Shown here: positions 26,322 to 34,603 of the stretch, in pieces
Layout: each line of letters begins with the position of its first letter
How positions within the stretch are numbered: position 1 is the stretch's first letter
NCBI RefSeq assembly: GCF_007096355.1
Contig: NZ_VKDF01000008.1
Location: forward strand, 124,001-188,000
Origin: Paracoccus sp. M683
GTDB taxonomy: Bacteria; Pseudomonadota; Alphaproteobacteria; Rhodobacterales; Rhodobacteraceae
Direction: 5' to 3'
DNA length: 64,000 nt
Notes under the pieces: model-generated
Databases searched by the model: none
What the model saw: only the letters and a program-made list of their open reading frames with translations
What the model was told of the DNA's origin: nothing
Position numbers and translations under genes: made by a program

Positions 26322-26786
26322 ATGCGTAACAAAATCAGCTTCGCCGCCCTGGCCTTTTCGATCAGCATGACCGCTGCCAATGCCCAGACCCTTGCGGATA
26401 GCGCGGTTCGCTCGCTGACGGATCAGGGCTTCACGAATGTCGAGGTCAAGCGCGACGATGGCCAACTCGAAGTGGAGGGCTGGCGCGGCGACGAGAAGCT
26501 TGAGGTCACCTATGATCTGTCCACCGGCGAGGTCGTGAAACAGGAAAGCGAACGTGTGCAGGGGGGCAAGGCGGCCGACGATCGGAATGATCGTCTTGAC
26601 GACAATGACCGTCACGACGACGACAATGGCCGGGATGACCGTCATGATGACGATGATGACCGCACTGATGATCGTGATGATGACCGCGATGACGACCGCG
26701 ACGACGACCGCGACGATGATCGTGATGACGACCGCGACGATGACCGCGACGACGATCGCGATGATGATCGCGATGACGACCGCTAG
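26322..26786 (+). CDS. Secreted protein with PepSY-like domain and (DDDR)n tail (paralog 2 of 3)
   Basis: 154 residues. A signal peptide (MRNKISFAALAFSISMTAANA) precedes a PepSY-like domain, residues about 24-75 (SAVRSLTDQGFTNVEVKRDDGQLEVEGWRGDEKLEVTYDLSTGEVVKQE). From about residue 84 the tail is Asp/Arg with some His and Asn, ending in nine perfect DDDR units up to the stop codon. A GAGACAGAA ribosome region precedes the ATG. Unlike its neighbours the tail alternates acidic and basic residues, so it is not simply acidic. Function unknown; possibilities include metal binding or a polyampholyte that condenses or adheres. Confidence 0.75.
   Translation: MRNKISFAALAFSISMTAANAQTLADSAVRSLTDQGFTNVEVKRDDGQLEVEGWRGDEKLEVTYDLSTGEVVKQESERVQGGKAADDRNDRLDDNDRHDDDNGRDDRHDDDDDRTDDRDDDRDDDRDDDRDDDRDDDRDDDRDDDRDDDRDDDR
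26661..26783 (+). repeat. Coding tandem repeat: nine DDDR tetrapeptides plus flanks
   Basis: Twelve-base units encode DDDR nine times in a row at the C-terminus of the 26322-26786 gene. The Asp codons alternate irregularly between GAT and GAC and the Arg codons between CGC and CGT, so units are less identical as DNA than as protein. Confidence 0.85.
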
Positions 26787-26939
26787 GTTGTCGTCGGCCG
26801 CCCTGCTGGTTTCGACCGATGGGCGGCCGGTCGCTGTCACACTTCTGAAGATGCTTGATGCGGGGGCGGGGTGGCGCGACAATATGGCCGTAAGGTGCGG
26901 CCCGACAGCTGCCACGCCGCGACAGGAGATCAGGCAACC

Positions 26940-27488
26940 GTGTTCACAGCCCGTCCACATATAGTCCTGCTGGCGGTGGCGCTTGCCTGCTGGACCCCGA
27001 TGGCGGCTCTGGCCGGGCCGGACTATGCCGGGCAGGTCACCACCCAGTTGCTGGATCAGGGATACAGGCGCATCGAGGTTCGCCGCACGCTTCTGGGCCG
27101 GGTTGTCATCACCGCCGAGGGCAATGGCCATACGCGCGAGGTCGTGATTGACCCGCGCAGCGGCTCATTGCTGCGCGATCTGGTCCGGCAGGACGAAGAT
27201 GGCACCACGACGCTTGGCATCGCGGTTATGGGCGATGACGGCGACAGTTCGGGTTCCGGTTCTGTTTCTGTTTCTGGTTCTGGTTCCGGCTCGGATGATG
27301 ACAGCGACTCGGATGACGGCGACAGCGGCTCCGATGATGACGACGATGGCAGTGACTCGGGATCTGACGATGATTCCGACAGTGATGATTCCGGCAGCGA
27401 TGATTCCGGCAGCGATGACGACGACAGCGGCGGGGATGACAGCGATGGCGGTGATGACGACGATTCCGACAGCGACGATGACCGCTGA
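26940..27488 (+). CDS. Secreted protein with PepSY-like domain and SDDD-rich tail (paralog 3 of 3)
   Basis: 182 residues starting at a GTG (26940) that places a proper signal peptide first (FTARPHIVLLAVALACWTPMAALA); an ATG at 26871 would add 23 residues that spoil it. AGGAG lies about 12 bases upstream. The PepSY-like domain (about residues 30-80) reads VTTQLLDQGYRRIEVRRTLLGRVVITAEG and VVIDPRSGSLLRD. The tail from about residue 98 is Ser/Gly then almost only Ser and Asp. It is close to the LuxR gene, which starts about 26 bases after its stop, suggesting a shared transcript. Confidence 0.72.
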   Translation: MFTARPHIVLLAVALACWTPMAALAGPDYAGQVTTQLLDQGYRRIEVRRTLLGRVVITAEGNGHTREVVIDPRSGSLLRDLVRQDEDGTTTLGIAVMGDDGDSSGSGSVSVSGSGSGSDDDSDSDDGDSGSDDDDDGSDSGSDDDSDSDDSGSDDSGSDDDDSGGDDSDGGDDDDSDSDDDR

Positions 27489-27513
27489 GGCAGTCAGCTC
27501 GGACCGGGCTGCC

Positions 27514-28065
27514 ATGCTGAAGCATCTCCCGTTGATCGCCATTCTGGCCTTGCAGACCGTGTGTGCGGTCTATCTGTTGCGGGACATCGTGCTGTCGCTG
27601 CTGGGCGTCAGTTTTGAACCTCTGGCATGGCAATATGTCGAGTATCTGGATATCGGCGCCGCCTTCGGGCTGATTGCCGGAATTGCGCTTGGCGCCCGCA
27701 TGCTGTTTTCGTCGCTGCGACAGCGCCACCGGGCCGAGGAAAAGCTGCGCCAGGCAAAAACCGCCTTCATGCAGCTGATCGACCAGAAATTTGGCGATTG
27801 GGGGCTGTCCCCGGCCGAGCGTGACGTGGCCTTGTTTTCCATCAAGGGCCTGTCCGTGGCCGAAATCGCGGCGCTGCGCGGTACGTCGGACGGCACCATC
27901 AAGGCGCAGGCGGCGGCGGTCTATCGAAAGGCAGGGGTGGGCAATCGCCACCAGCTGCTGAGCCTGTTCATCGAGGACCTGTTCGATCCGCAGATGTCGC
28001 CCGGTATCCGTCCTGCGGCTGCAAGCAGCGTCACCGACGCGGCACCAACCGACCAGTCATCCTGA
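27514..28065 (+). CDS. Membrane-anchored LuxR-type HTH regulator
   Basis: 183 residues from the ATG at 27514; an ATG at 27478 overlapping the previous gene is an alternative. Two hydrophobic helices come first (about residues 4-28, LPLIAILALQTVCAVYLLRDIV, and 40-62, IGAAFGLIAGIALGARMLF), then a basic linker and a LuxR-type helix-turn-helix (about 90-150: LSPAERDVALFSIKGLSVAEIAALRG, DGTIKAQAAAVYRKAGVGNRHQLL). There is no receiver or autoinducer domain. The placement suggests a regulator tied to the membrane that may control the upstream secreted proteins. That link is inference from position. Confidence 0.82.
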   Translation: MLKHLPLIAILALQTVCAVYLLRDIVLSLLGVSFEPLAWQYVEYLDIGAAFGLIAGIALGARMLFSSLRQRHRAEEKLRQAKTAFMQLIDQKFGDWGLSPAERDVALFSIKGLSVAEIAALRGTSDGTIKAQAAAVYRKAGVGNRHQLLSLFIEDLFDPQMSPGIRPAAASSVTDAAPTDQSS

Positions 28066-28149
28066 AACCCGGTCAGCGCGCCAGATGATCACCCGGCCCG
28101 GCCGGCCTTTCCGGCCCGCGACGTCAGCCGGTGTCACGGCAGGGGATGA

Positions 28150-28539
28150 TCATCCCTCTGGTTCATCGGCCGGACCGACGGCATGGGCGCGCAACAGTTC
28201 CAGCGGCACGATATCGACGGCGCGTGCATGGGTTGCCTCTAGCACGACCTTTGGGGCGGCGAATTCCTGCGCAGCCTGAAGGAAACGCGCTGCGCACAGA
28301 CACCAGCGATCGCCCGGTTTCAGGCCGGAAAACCGGTATTCGGGCCGCGGCGTGGACAGGTCATTGCCCAGATATTTCGACAGCGCCAGAAATTCGGCCG
28401 TGACGATCACGCAAACCGTATGACGCCCCTGATCCTCGGGCCCGGTATTGCAGCAGCCGTCGCGATAGAACCCGGTCAGCGGGTCGGTGGAACAGGGCGT
28501 CAGCTCGCCACCCAGAACATTGATCGAAGGCTGTTTCAT
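28150..28539 (-). CDS. DUF2237 family protein
   Basis: 129 residues from the ATG at 28539. It begins MKQPSINVLGGELTPCSTDPLTGFYRDGCCNTGPEDQGRHTVCVIVTAEFL, the hallmark start of DUF2237, and has GLKPGDRWCLCAARFLQA later. Family members are small, conserved cytosolic proteins with several cysteines and no established function. It follows the GST gene by about 10 bases and is the last gene of the pth-led leftward unit. Confidence 0.92.
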   Translation of the reverse strand: MKQPSINVLGGELTPCSTDPLTGFYRDGCCNTGPEDQGRHTVCVIVTAEFLALSKYLGNDLSTPRPEYRFSGLKPGDRWCLCAARFLQAAQEFAAPKVVLEATHARAVDIVPLELLRAHAVGPADEPEG

Positions 28540-28549
28540 ATCAGGCAGG

Positions 28550-29206
28550 CTAGCCCGCCCCCGTCGCCTCGCCAAGCCCCGGCAGACCGGGATCTGTCTC
28601 GATCATACAGGCTTGATCGCGCATCCATTGCCACCAGCCGGCCAGCGCGGGACAGGCCGCCAGGGCGCTGGCCCCTTCGGGCGCCTGGACAAAGGCCGCC
28701 ATCATCGGAGCCAGGTGCAAATCCGCAAGGTCCAGCCCTTGACGGGTCAGCACCAGACCTTCGGCCGCCACCGGCTCCAGCGCGGTCAGAACCGGCGCGG
28801 CATCGCGTATGCCCTGCGCCACGACGGCCTCGTCGGCGCTCTCACCCAAAGCCGTGCGGAACACCCGATGCGCAAAGACCTGCCGCACCATCGGCCAATA
28901 GCCATAGGCATCGGCAATTCCGATCACCTGCTGCATGCGTCCCAAAGCGGCGGGTGCGGACCGGTGCAACTCGGGACCGCCGAAAGCGGCGTCCAGATAG
29001 GTGCAGATCGCCCGCGTCTCGTAGAGGACAAAACCGTCATGGATCAGTACGGGAACGCGGCCAAAGGGGTGACGCAACCCGTCATCGCCCGCTTGCGAAA
29101 ACGGATCATGCTCTTCCGCCCGCCAGATGATCCCCTTTGCCTGCAACACCGCCGCAACGATCCGCGCATAAACGCTGTAACGATAGCGCTGGACCACGAT
29201 GCTCAT
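28550..29206 (-). CDS. Glutathione S-transferase family protein
   Basis: 218 residues from the ATG at 29206, which overlaps the DUF2332 gene's stop (ATGA). The N-terminal thioredoxin-fold domain shows RYRYSVYARIVAAVLQAKGI, then GRVPVLIHDGFVLYETRAICTYLDAAFGG with the cis-Pro after Val and the Glu-Thr/Ser glutathione-binding pair. The C-terminal helical domain follows (DLADLHLAPMMAAF). Substrate unknown. It is coupled between DUF2332 and DUF2237 genes. Confidence 0.9.
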   Translation of the reverse strand: MSIVVQRYRYSVYARIVAAVLQAKGIIWRAEEHDPFSQAGDDGLRHPFGRVPVLIHDGFVLYETRAICTYLDAAFGGPELHRSAPAALGRMQQVIGIADAYGYWPMVRQVFAHRVFRTALGESADEAVVAQGIRDAAPVLTALEPVAAEGLVLTRQGLDLADLHLAPMMAAFVQAPEGASALAACPALAGWWQWMRDQACMIETDPGLPGLGEATGAG

Positions 29207-30240
29207 GCAGGGATCGGGTCCCAGGCAATCCAGCGGCCGTGGAAATCCGCCCGGCCAAGCGACCAGGCCCGGGCCTGCCCATCCCAGAACCGCAACCGCA
29301 AGGCCGCGCCATTGCCGCCATCCGCCTCCATCGAGACATGGGCCAAAGGCGCATCCGCGCTGGCCAAGGCACCTGCCCGCTGAATGGCAGCCTCGCACCG
29401 CGCCTGCACGGCGGGCGGAAAATACTGCCAGGCTACGGTGTGATAGACCATGCGCACATGCCCCGGCTTCCGGCATGCCAGCCGGTCCTCCAGAAAATCG
29501 GCCGCGTCGCCGGCGACGACGCGCGGCGGCAGATCACGCGCCAGGCCAAGCGCCGCCCGCAGCCGTGCCATCCGTTCCCGCTGATCGGGCCAGCAATAGG
29601 CCAGCAACCGATCCGCATCGCGCCGCGCGTCGACCGGCCGCAGATCGACCCCTTCACCTGCCCCAACCGTGAATGCCGTGGCCGGCAGATCACCTTGCCA
29701 GACCGGAGCCAGCACCACATCACCTGGTCCAAATATCCTGGGGTCCGGGGCAAGGCCCCGGTCCGGCGCCAGCAGATAGCGGTGAAAATTCAGGTTCAGC
29801 CCCGCCGAGGCCCCCAATTCCAGCAGATCCAGCGGCAGCGGCGACAGCCCGGCCAGAAACCGCGCCGCCCCGATCAACGCGGCCGAGCGTCCGACCTCGT
29901 TGGTTTGTGGCGGGCTGTCCAGCCAGTGCATCACATGGGCCTGATGGCGCTGGATCGCCGCCAGCAACAGGGGCGCGCCCGGATCGCCGGCCTGATATGC
30001 CGCCGCCAGCTCGGCATCGGCCTGCGACAGGACCAGCGCATGCAGCGCGCCCGCAAGGCGCAGCGGCACCGAATCCCCACGCGGCGAGGCGTCGCCCGGC
30101 CAATCCAGAACCCGCCGCGCCACCGCACCCTGCGCGGGCTGCAAGGCGTCGCCCAACCGCTCGACCACCCGCGCGGTCAGTTCCGAGCCAAGCGCCCGGC
30201 AGGACCGCGCCTGATCGGCAAAGGCCGCGCGGACGGTCAC
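29203..30240 (-). CDS. DUF2332 family protein carrying an in-frame repeat insert
   Basis: 345 residues with a GTG start at 30240 overlapping the pth stop (GTGA). Family landmarks are SCRALGSELTARV near the start, LLELGASAGLNLNFHRYLL (a methyltransferase-like GxSxG loop) and VYHTVAWQYFPPAVQ. The function of DUF2332 is not established. Residues about 159-172 (DRGLAPDPRIFGPG) are encoded by a copy of the family intergenic repeat (29725-29764 on the minus strand), apparently inserted without breaking the frame. Coupled to pth upstream and GST downstream. Confidence 0.87.
   Translation of the reverse strand: MTVRAAFADQARSCRALGSELTARVVERLGDALQPAQGAVARRVLDWPGDASPRGDSVPLRLAGALHALVLSQADAELAAAYQAGDPGAPLLLAAIQRHQAHVMHWLDSPPQTNEVGRSAALIGAARFLAGLSPLPLDLLELGASAGLNLNFHRYLLAPDRGLAPDPRIFGPGDVVLAPVWQGDLPATAFTVGAGEGVDLRPVDARRDADRLLAYCWPDQRERMARLRAALGLARDLPPRVVAGDAADFLEDRLACRKPGHVRMVYHTVAWQYFPPAVQARCEAAIQRAGALASADAPLAHVSMEADGGNGAALRLRFWDGQARAWSLGRADFHGRWIAWDPIPA
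29725..29764 (-). repeat. Copy of the 'AGGATATTTGGA' repeat inside a coding frame
   Basis: Read on the minus strand: a GGGGCC-TT-GCCCC hairpin-like stretch followed by CCCCAGGATATTTGGACCA. The second part matches 15107-15129 except for a few bases. It encodes part of the DUF2332 protein. Confidence 0.7.
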
Positions 30241-30965
30241 CGGAACCTGTCAGCCAGCGATTTCAGCTTGTCGCCAAAGCTTTGCGGCTGGTTGGATGCG
30301 GGCGGACGGGCAGGGGCGTCCTGCGCCTTGGCAGGCGGGGCGGGCGTGCCGGCCTCTGGACTGGTGGCACCGGGGCCCGTTCCCGTCCCGCTGCGGGCGG
30401 GCGCGACGCGGCGGGCCACCGCGTTCTGGAACCGCCCGCCATCACCCGCCGCCAGTTCGGCGGCCCCGTCCGAAATCCCGCGCAGCAGGTCGTCCAGCCA
30501 GTCCTGATCGGTCTTGGCGAAATCCGACAGCACATATCCCGCCACGCGGTCCTTGTGCCCCGGATGGCCGATTCCCAGCCTGACACGATCATAATCGGCG
30601 CCGATATGCTGATGGATCGACCGCAAGCCGTTATGCCCGGCATGCCCGCCCCCCTGCTTCAGGCGGCATTTTCCCGGTTGCAGGTCCAACTCGTCGTGAA
30701 AAACGACGACATCGGCGGGCACCAGCTTCAGATAGCGCATCGCCTCGCCAACGGATTGCCCCGACAGGTTCATGAATGTCTGCGGCTTCAACAGGGCAAC
30801 ACGCTGGGTTCCCAGACGGCCTTCGGCCATAAGTCCCTGAAATCGCGGCTTCCAGGGGCCGAAATTGTGGTCCTCGGCAATCCGGTCCAATGCCATGAAA
30901 CCGATATTGTGGCGGTTTGCCGCATATTTCGCACCGGGATTGCCCAGGCCCACAAACAGCTTCAT
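30237..30965 (-). CDS. pth: Peptidyl-tRNA hydrolase with Pro/Ala-rich C-terminal extension
   Basis: 242 residues from the ATG at 30965. The catalytic core (about 1-185) shows [27 protein letters not shown] with Asn and the catalytic His20 region (NRHNIGF), then [13 protein letters not shown] and [17 protein letters not shown] with the conserved Asp. It releases peptidyl-tRNA stuck after aborted translation. The last about 55 residues (rich in Pro, Ala and Thr, ending [10 protein letters not shown]) exceed the normal 190-200 residue length and look disordered; such tails are frequent in alphaproteobacterial Pth. It heads the leftward unit and is divergent from clpP. Confidence 0.96.
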   Translation of the reverse strand: MKLFVGLGNPGAKYAANRHNIGFMALDRIAEDHNFGPWKPRFQGLMAEGRLGTQRVALLKPQTFMNLSGQSVGEAMRYLKLVPADVVVFHDELDLQPGKCRLKQGGGHAGHNGLRSIHQHIGADYDRVRLGIGHPGHKDRVAGYVLSDFAKTDQDWLDDLLRGISDGAAELAAGDGGRFQNAVARRVAPARSGTGTGPGATSPEAGTPAPPAKAQDAPARPPASNQPQSFGDKLKSLADRFR

Positions 30966-31122
30966 CGTATCCTCCGGCCCCTGGGTCTTGGGGCAAATCA
31001 CATCGGTCCCTTGCAGTGGACCTCTCGCGTTACTAAGACTCTGTCAACCTTTCGCGGCTATGGCTAGGGGCCGGCACCCTTGGGCGAATCGCGCGGAATG
31101 GACAATCAGGCAAGGAAGACAG

Positions 31123-31755
31123 ATGAGCGATCCGGCAGAAATCTACATGAACACGCTCGTTCCGATGGTGGTCGAACAGACCTCGCGCGGGGAACGGGCC
31201 TATGACATCTTCTCGCGCCTGCTGAAGGAACGGATCATCTTCGTGGCCGGTCCCGTGCATGATGGCATGGCCACGCTGATCTCGGCGCAATTGCTGTTCC
31301 TTGAGGCGGAAAACCCCTCGAAGGATATCAGCATGTATATCAACAGCCCCGGCGGTGTCGTCACCTCGGGCCTGTCGATCTATGACACGATGCAATATAT
31401 CCGGCCGCGCGTGTCGACGCTGGTGGTGGGGCAGGCCTCGTCCATGGGGTCGCTGCTGCTGGCGGCAGGCGAAAAGGGGCTGCGCTATTCGCTGCCCAAC
31501 AGCCGGATCATGGTGCATCAGCCCTCGGGCGGGTTCCGCGGCACCGCGACCGATCTGCTGATTCAGGCAAAGGAAACCGAAAGCCTGAAGCGGCGCCTGA
31601 ACGAGATCTATGTCAAGCATACCGGCCGCACCCTGGCCGAGGTCGAGACGGCCCTGGATCGCGACAGCTATATGTCGCCGGACGAGGCAAGGGATTGGGG
31701 CCTGATTGACGAGGTTCTGGCACCGCGCGGCAAGGCCGCACCGGAAAAGAAATAG
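31123..31755 (+). CDS. clpP: ATP-dependent Clp protease proteolytic subunit
   Basis: 210 residues from the ATG at 31123. The catalytic triad is visible as Ser107 (GQASSMGS), His132 (MVHQPSGG) and Asp181 ([11 protein letters not shown]), the Escherichia coli residues shifted by 10. The signature [13 protein letters not shown] is present. ClpP forms the two-ring chamber that degrades proteins fed by ClpX. AGGAAG provides the ribosome binding site. clpX follows after 172 bases, so the pair is probably co-transcribed, possibly with a second promoter in the gap. Confidence 0.97.
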   Translation: MSDPAEIYMNTLVPMVVEQTSRGERAYDIFSRLLKERIIFVAGPVHDGMATLISAQLLFLEAENPSKDISMYINSPGGVVTSGLSIYDTMQYIRPRVSTLVVGQASSMGSLLLAAGEKGLRYSLPNSRIMVHQPSGGFRGTATDLLIQAKETESLKRRLNEIYVKHTGRTLAEVETALDRDSYMSPDEARDWGLIDEVLAPRGKAAPEKK

Positions 31756-31927
31756 CCCGCAAGGCGGGACGTATTGGGGATTGTGACGACGCGCGCCGAT
31801 CCCTAACATGGCGGAAAGCGCTGATCCGGCGCGAAAGGTGCCGGGTCGGTCCAGTAGAATGGCGGGGGCAAGGGGTGCCCGCGCGGCCAATGGACCGTCG
31901 GTCCGGCGGCATGGAAGGAAGTGGTTG

Positions 31928-33193
31928 ATGGCAAATCAGTCCGGCGGTGACAGCAAGAACACGCTTTATTGCAGCTTTTGCGGCAAGAGCCAGCATGAGG
32001 TGCGAAAGCTGATTGCGGGCCCAACCGTGTTCATATGCGACGAATGTGTCGAGCTGTGCATGGACATCATCCGCGAGGAAACCAAATCCTCGGGGCTGAA
32101 ATCTGGCGACGGTGTGCCGACGCCCAAGGAAATCTGCGCGGTTCTGGATGACTATGTCATCGGTCAGGAACATGCCAAGCGCGTGCTGTCGGTCGCGGTT
32201 CACAACCACTACAAGCGGCTGAACCACGGCGGCAAGAACGACATCGAACTGGCCAAGTCGAACATCCTGCTGATCGGCCCGACCGGCTGCGGCAAGACGC
32301 TGCTGGCGCAGACGCTGGCGCGTATTCTGGACGTTCCCTTCACGATGGCCGATGCGACCACGCTGACCGAGGCCGGTTATGTCGGCGAGGATGTCGAGAA
32401 TATCATCCTCAAGCTGTTGCAGGCATCAGAATACAATGTCGAACGCGCGCAGCGAGGCATCGTCTATATCGACGAGGTCGACAAGATCACGCGGAAATCC
32501 GACAACCCCTCGATCACCCGCGATGTCTCGGGCGAGGGCGTGCAGCAGGCACTGCTGAAGATCATGGAGGGCACGGTCGCATCCGTTCCGCCGCAAGGCG
32601 GGCGCAAGCATCCCCAGCAGGAATTCCTGCAAGTGGACACGACCAATATCCTGTTCATCTGCGGCGGCGCATTTGCCGGTCTGGAACGCATCATCTCGCA
32701 GCGCAACAAGGGCAGCGCGATGGGCTTTGGCGCCAGCGTCAAGGAAAACGACGATCGCGGTGTTGGCGAGACGTTCAAGGAACTGGAACCCGAGGATCTG
32801 CTGAAATTCGGTCTTATCCCCGAATTCGTCGGCCGCCTGCCGGTGATCGCGACGCTGACCGATCTGGATGAAGAGGCGCTGATCATCATCCTGACCAAGC
32901 CGAAGAATGCGCTGGTCAAGCAGTATCAGCGGCTGTTCGATCTGGAGGACGTGCAACTGACCTTCACCGATGATGCGCTGACAGCCATTGCCAAGCGCGC
33001 CATCCAGCGCAAGACCGGCGCGCGCGGCCTGCGGTCGATCATGGAAGACATTCTTCTGGATACCATGTTCGAGCTGCCGGGGCTGGACAGCGTCGAAGAG
33101 GTCGTGGTGAACGAAGAGGCGGTGGACAACCCCGCCGCCAAGCCGCTGCTGATCCATGCCGATCAGAAGAAGGAAACGGCGACCGCTGGTTAA
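31928..33193 (+). CDS. clpX: ATP-dependent Clp protease ATP-binding subunit ClpX
   Basis: 421 residues from the ATG at 31928 (an upstream frame extension has no ribosome site). The N-terminal zinc finger CSFCGKS...CDECVELC (residues about 15-43) recognises substrates and adaptors. The AAA+ core has Walker A GPTGCGKT, Walker [10 protein letters not shown], the pore loop GYVGEDVEN and Sensor II region ([12 protein letters not shown]). ClpX unfolds tagged proteins such as ssrA substrates and delivers them to ClpP. In alphaproteobacteria ClpXP also degrades CtrA, relevant to the CtrA-type site noted near 61846. Confidence 0.98.
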   Translation: MANQSGGDSKNTLYCSFCGKSQHEVRKLIAGPTVFICDECVELCMDIIREETKSSGLKSGDGVPTPKEICAVLDDYVIGQEHAKRVLSVAVHNHYKRLNHGGKNDIELAKSNILLIGPTGCGKTLLAQTLARILDVPFTMADATTLTEAGYVGEDVENIILKLLQASEYNVERAQRGIVYIDEVDKITRKSDNPSITRDVSGEGVQQALLKIMEGTVASVPPQGGRKHPQQEFLQVDTTNILFICGGAFAGLERIISQRNKGSAMGFGASVKENDDRGVGETFKELEPEDLLKFGLIPEFVGRLPVIATLTDLDEEALIIILTKPKNALVKQYQRLFDLEDVQLTFTDDALTAIAKRAIQRKTGARGLRSIMEDILLDTMFELPGLDSVEEVVVNEEAVDNPAAKPLLIHADQKKETATAG

Positions 33194-33276
33194 GGCCAGG
33201 GTAAGGGTCGCATGTCATCTGAAGGGGCCGCCGATCTGGCGGCCCTGTTCATGTCTGGGGTTGGCGGGGGCGGCAA

Positions 33277-33648
33277 ATGATCCGGCGGATTTCGTCAGGT
33301 GGTATCTATGAGGCGAAGATCGGCTATTGCCGGGCAGTCGTGGCCGGCGGCATGGTCCATGTCGCGGGCACCGTCGCGCCAGGCGATCCCGTGCCGACCG
33401 ATGTTGTCGAACAATGCCGGCTGGCGCTGGATGTGATTGGCCGGGCGCTGGCAGAGGCGGGCTCGGGCTTCGATCAGGTCATCCGCGTGACCTATATGCT
33501 GCCCGATCGGGCCGATTTCGAACCATGCTGGCCGGTTCTGGCGGCAACATTCGCGCCCAATCCGCCTGCGGCCACGATGATCGAATGCGGGCTGATCGAC
33601 CCGAAATACCGCATCGAGATCGAGGTGACCGCGCTGCTGCCAAAGTGA
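33277..33648 (+). CDS. RidA family protein, non-canonical (catalytic Arg replaced)
   Basis: 123 residues, one YjgF/RidA domain: AKIGYCRAVVAGGMVHVAGTV, then CRLALDVIGRALAEAGSGFDQVIRVTYMLPDRADF, and IEIEVTALLPK. Archetypal RidA proteins need an Arg in the PARS(C)VEV stretch to hydrolyse 2-aminoacrylate-derived imines; here the equivalent reads PAATMIEC, with Ala in place of Arg. So it belongs to an Rid branch with a different or unknown activity. It is an independent gene between clpX and the NDUFA12 gene. Confidence 0.87.
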   Translation: MIRRISSGGIYEAKIGYCRAVVAGGMVHVAGTVAPGDPVPTDVVEQCRLALDVIGRALAEAGSGFDQVIRVTYMLPDRADFEPCWPVLAATFAPNPPAATMIECGLIDPKYRIEIEVTALLPK

Positions 33649-33738
33649 TCCCTGTGGCCGTGGCATGGCGGCTGCACTCTGGACCTTTGGGCGCAATTGG
33701 GTCATATCGAACAGAATATTTGCAGGAGTTCCTGATCC

Positions 33739-34122
33739 ATGTCCGTGAAATCCCTCGTGCTGCGTTTCTTCACCTGGTGGAACAGCGAAACCTGGAACAC
33801 CCAGTTCTGGACTTGGCGCAACGGCCAGAAGGTCGGCGAGGACGAACAGGGCAATGTCTTTTATCAGACCAAGGACGGCAAGCGCCGTTGGGTGATCTAT
33901 AATGGCGAATCCGAGGCCAGCAGGATCACGCCGGAATGGCATGGCTGGCTGCATTACACCTGGGACGAGCCGCCGACCAAGGCGCCGCTGCCGCATCGCC
34001 CCTGGGAAAAACCGCATCTGCCGAACCTGACCGGCACGGGCGAGGCCTATCGCCCGGAAGGCTCGATCTATCGCGCCGATCCGGCCAAGCGCAGCGATTA
34101 CGACGCCTGGCAGCCCGAGTAA
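33739..34122 (+). CDS. NADH:ubiquinone oxidoreductase accessory subunit NDUFA12
   Basis: 127 residues, similar to the mitochondrial B17.2/NDUFA12 complex I subunit: [62 protein letters not shown]. Alphaproteobacteria, Paracoccus included, have this accessory subunit, which sits on the peripheral arm of complex I. It precedes mlaD and the DUF2155 gene, an order conserved in the family. AGGAG 10 bases before the ATG supports the start. Confidence 0.95.
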   Translation: MSVKSLVLRFFTWWNSETWNTQFWTWRNGQKVGEDEQGNVFYQTKDGKRRWVIYNGESEASRITPEWHGWLHYTWDEPPTKAPLPHRPWEKPHLPNLTGTGEAYRPEGSIYRADPAKRSDYDAWQPE

Positions 34123-34123
34123 G

Positions 34124-34603
34124 ATGAGCAGCTCTGCCGAACAGCGGGCCGAGCTGATTGCCGGCGCGGCCGTGCTGGCTGTCGCTCTGGGTTTTCTTGG
34201 CTGGTCGCTTGGACGCGATTCCTTGCCAGGGGGCGGGGGCTATGACCTGATCGCATCCTTCCCTGATGTCGACGGTGTCGAGATCGGGACCGAGGTGCGG
34301 CTTGCGGGCGTGCGCGTCGGCCGGGTAACGGATCTGCGCCTGAACCCGCAGACCTATCACGCCGATGCGGTGATCCGCGTCCCCGATCAGGTGCTGCTGC
34401 CCAGTGACAGCGCGGCGCTGATCCAGTCCGATGGGTTGCTGGGTGGCGCCTATATCCAGCTGCAACCCGGTGGCAGCCCCGATAATCTGGCGCCAGGCGA
34501 CGAGATCGAGGATGTGCAGGGGGCCGTCAGCCTGATCTCGCTGATGATGAAATTCGTCGACAGCCAGGCATCCGCCGCCGATGATGAAGGCGTGGCACCA
34601 TGA
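34124..34603 (+). CDS. mlaD: MlaD-like MCE domain protein (lipid transport)
   Basis: 159 residues. An N-terminal membrane anchor (about 10-30, ELIAGAAVLAVALGFLGWSLG) is followed by a single MCE domain: YDLIASFPDVDGVEIGTEVRLAGVRVGRVTDLRLN and SDSAALIQSDGLLGGAYIQLQPGG. MlaD is the periplasmic hexameric ring of the Mla phospholipid transport system that keeps outer-membrane lipid asymmetry. The other mla genes are not in the window. The start is one base after the NDUFA12 stop and its stop overlaps the next gene (ATGA). Confidence 0.93.
   Translation: MSSSAEQRAELIAGAAVLAVALGFLGWSLGRDSLPGGGGYDLIASFPDVDGVEIGTEVRLAGVRVGRVTDLRLNPQTYHADAVIRVPDQVLLPSDSAALIQSDGLLGGAYIQLQPGGSPDNLAPGDEIEDVQGAVSLISLMMKFVDSQASAADDEGVAP

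Noticed and set aside
26661..26783. Possible CRISPR array because of short regular repeats
   Set aside because: Units are 12 bases, have no spacers, lie in frame within a secreted protein gene, and no cas gene is present.
26259..27131. Minus-strand frame of 290 codons rich in Val/Ile that looks like a membrane protein
   Set aside because: It is the complement of the Asp/Arg codons (GAT/GAC/CGC) of the secreted repeat protein on the plus strand; it has no ribosome site and depends wholly on the repeat.
33223..33246. Stem GGGCCGCC/GGCGGCCC after clpX as a terminator
   Set aside because: The stem is good but no T-run follows and it is close to the next gene's start; kept as a mere possibility.
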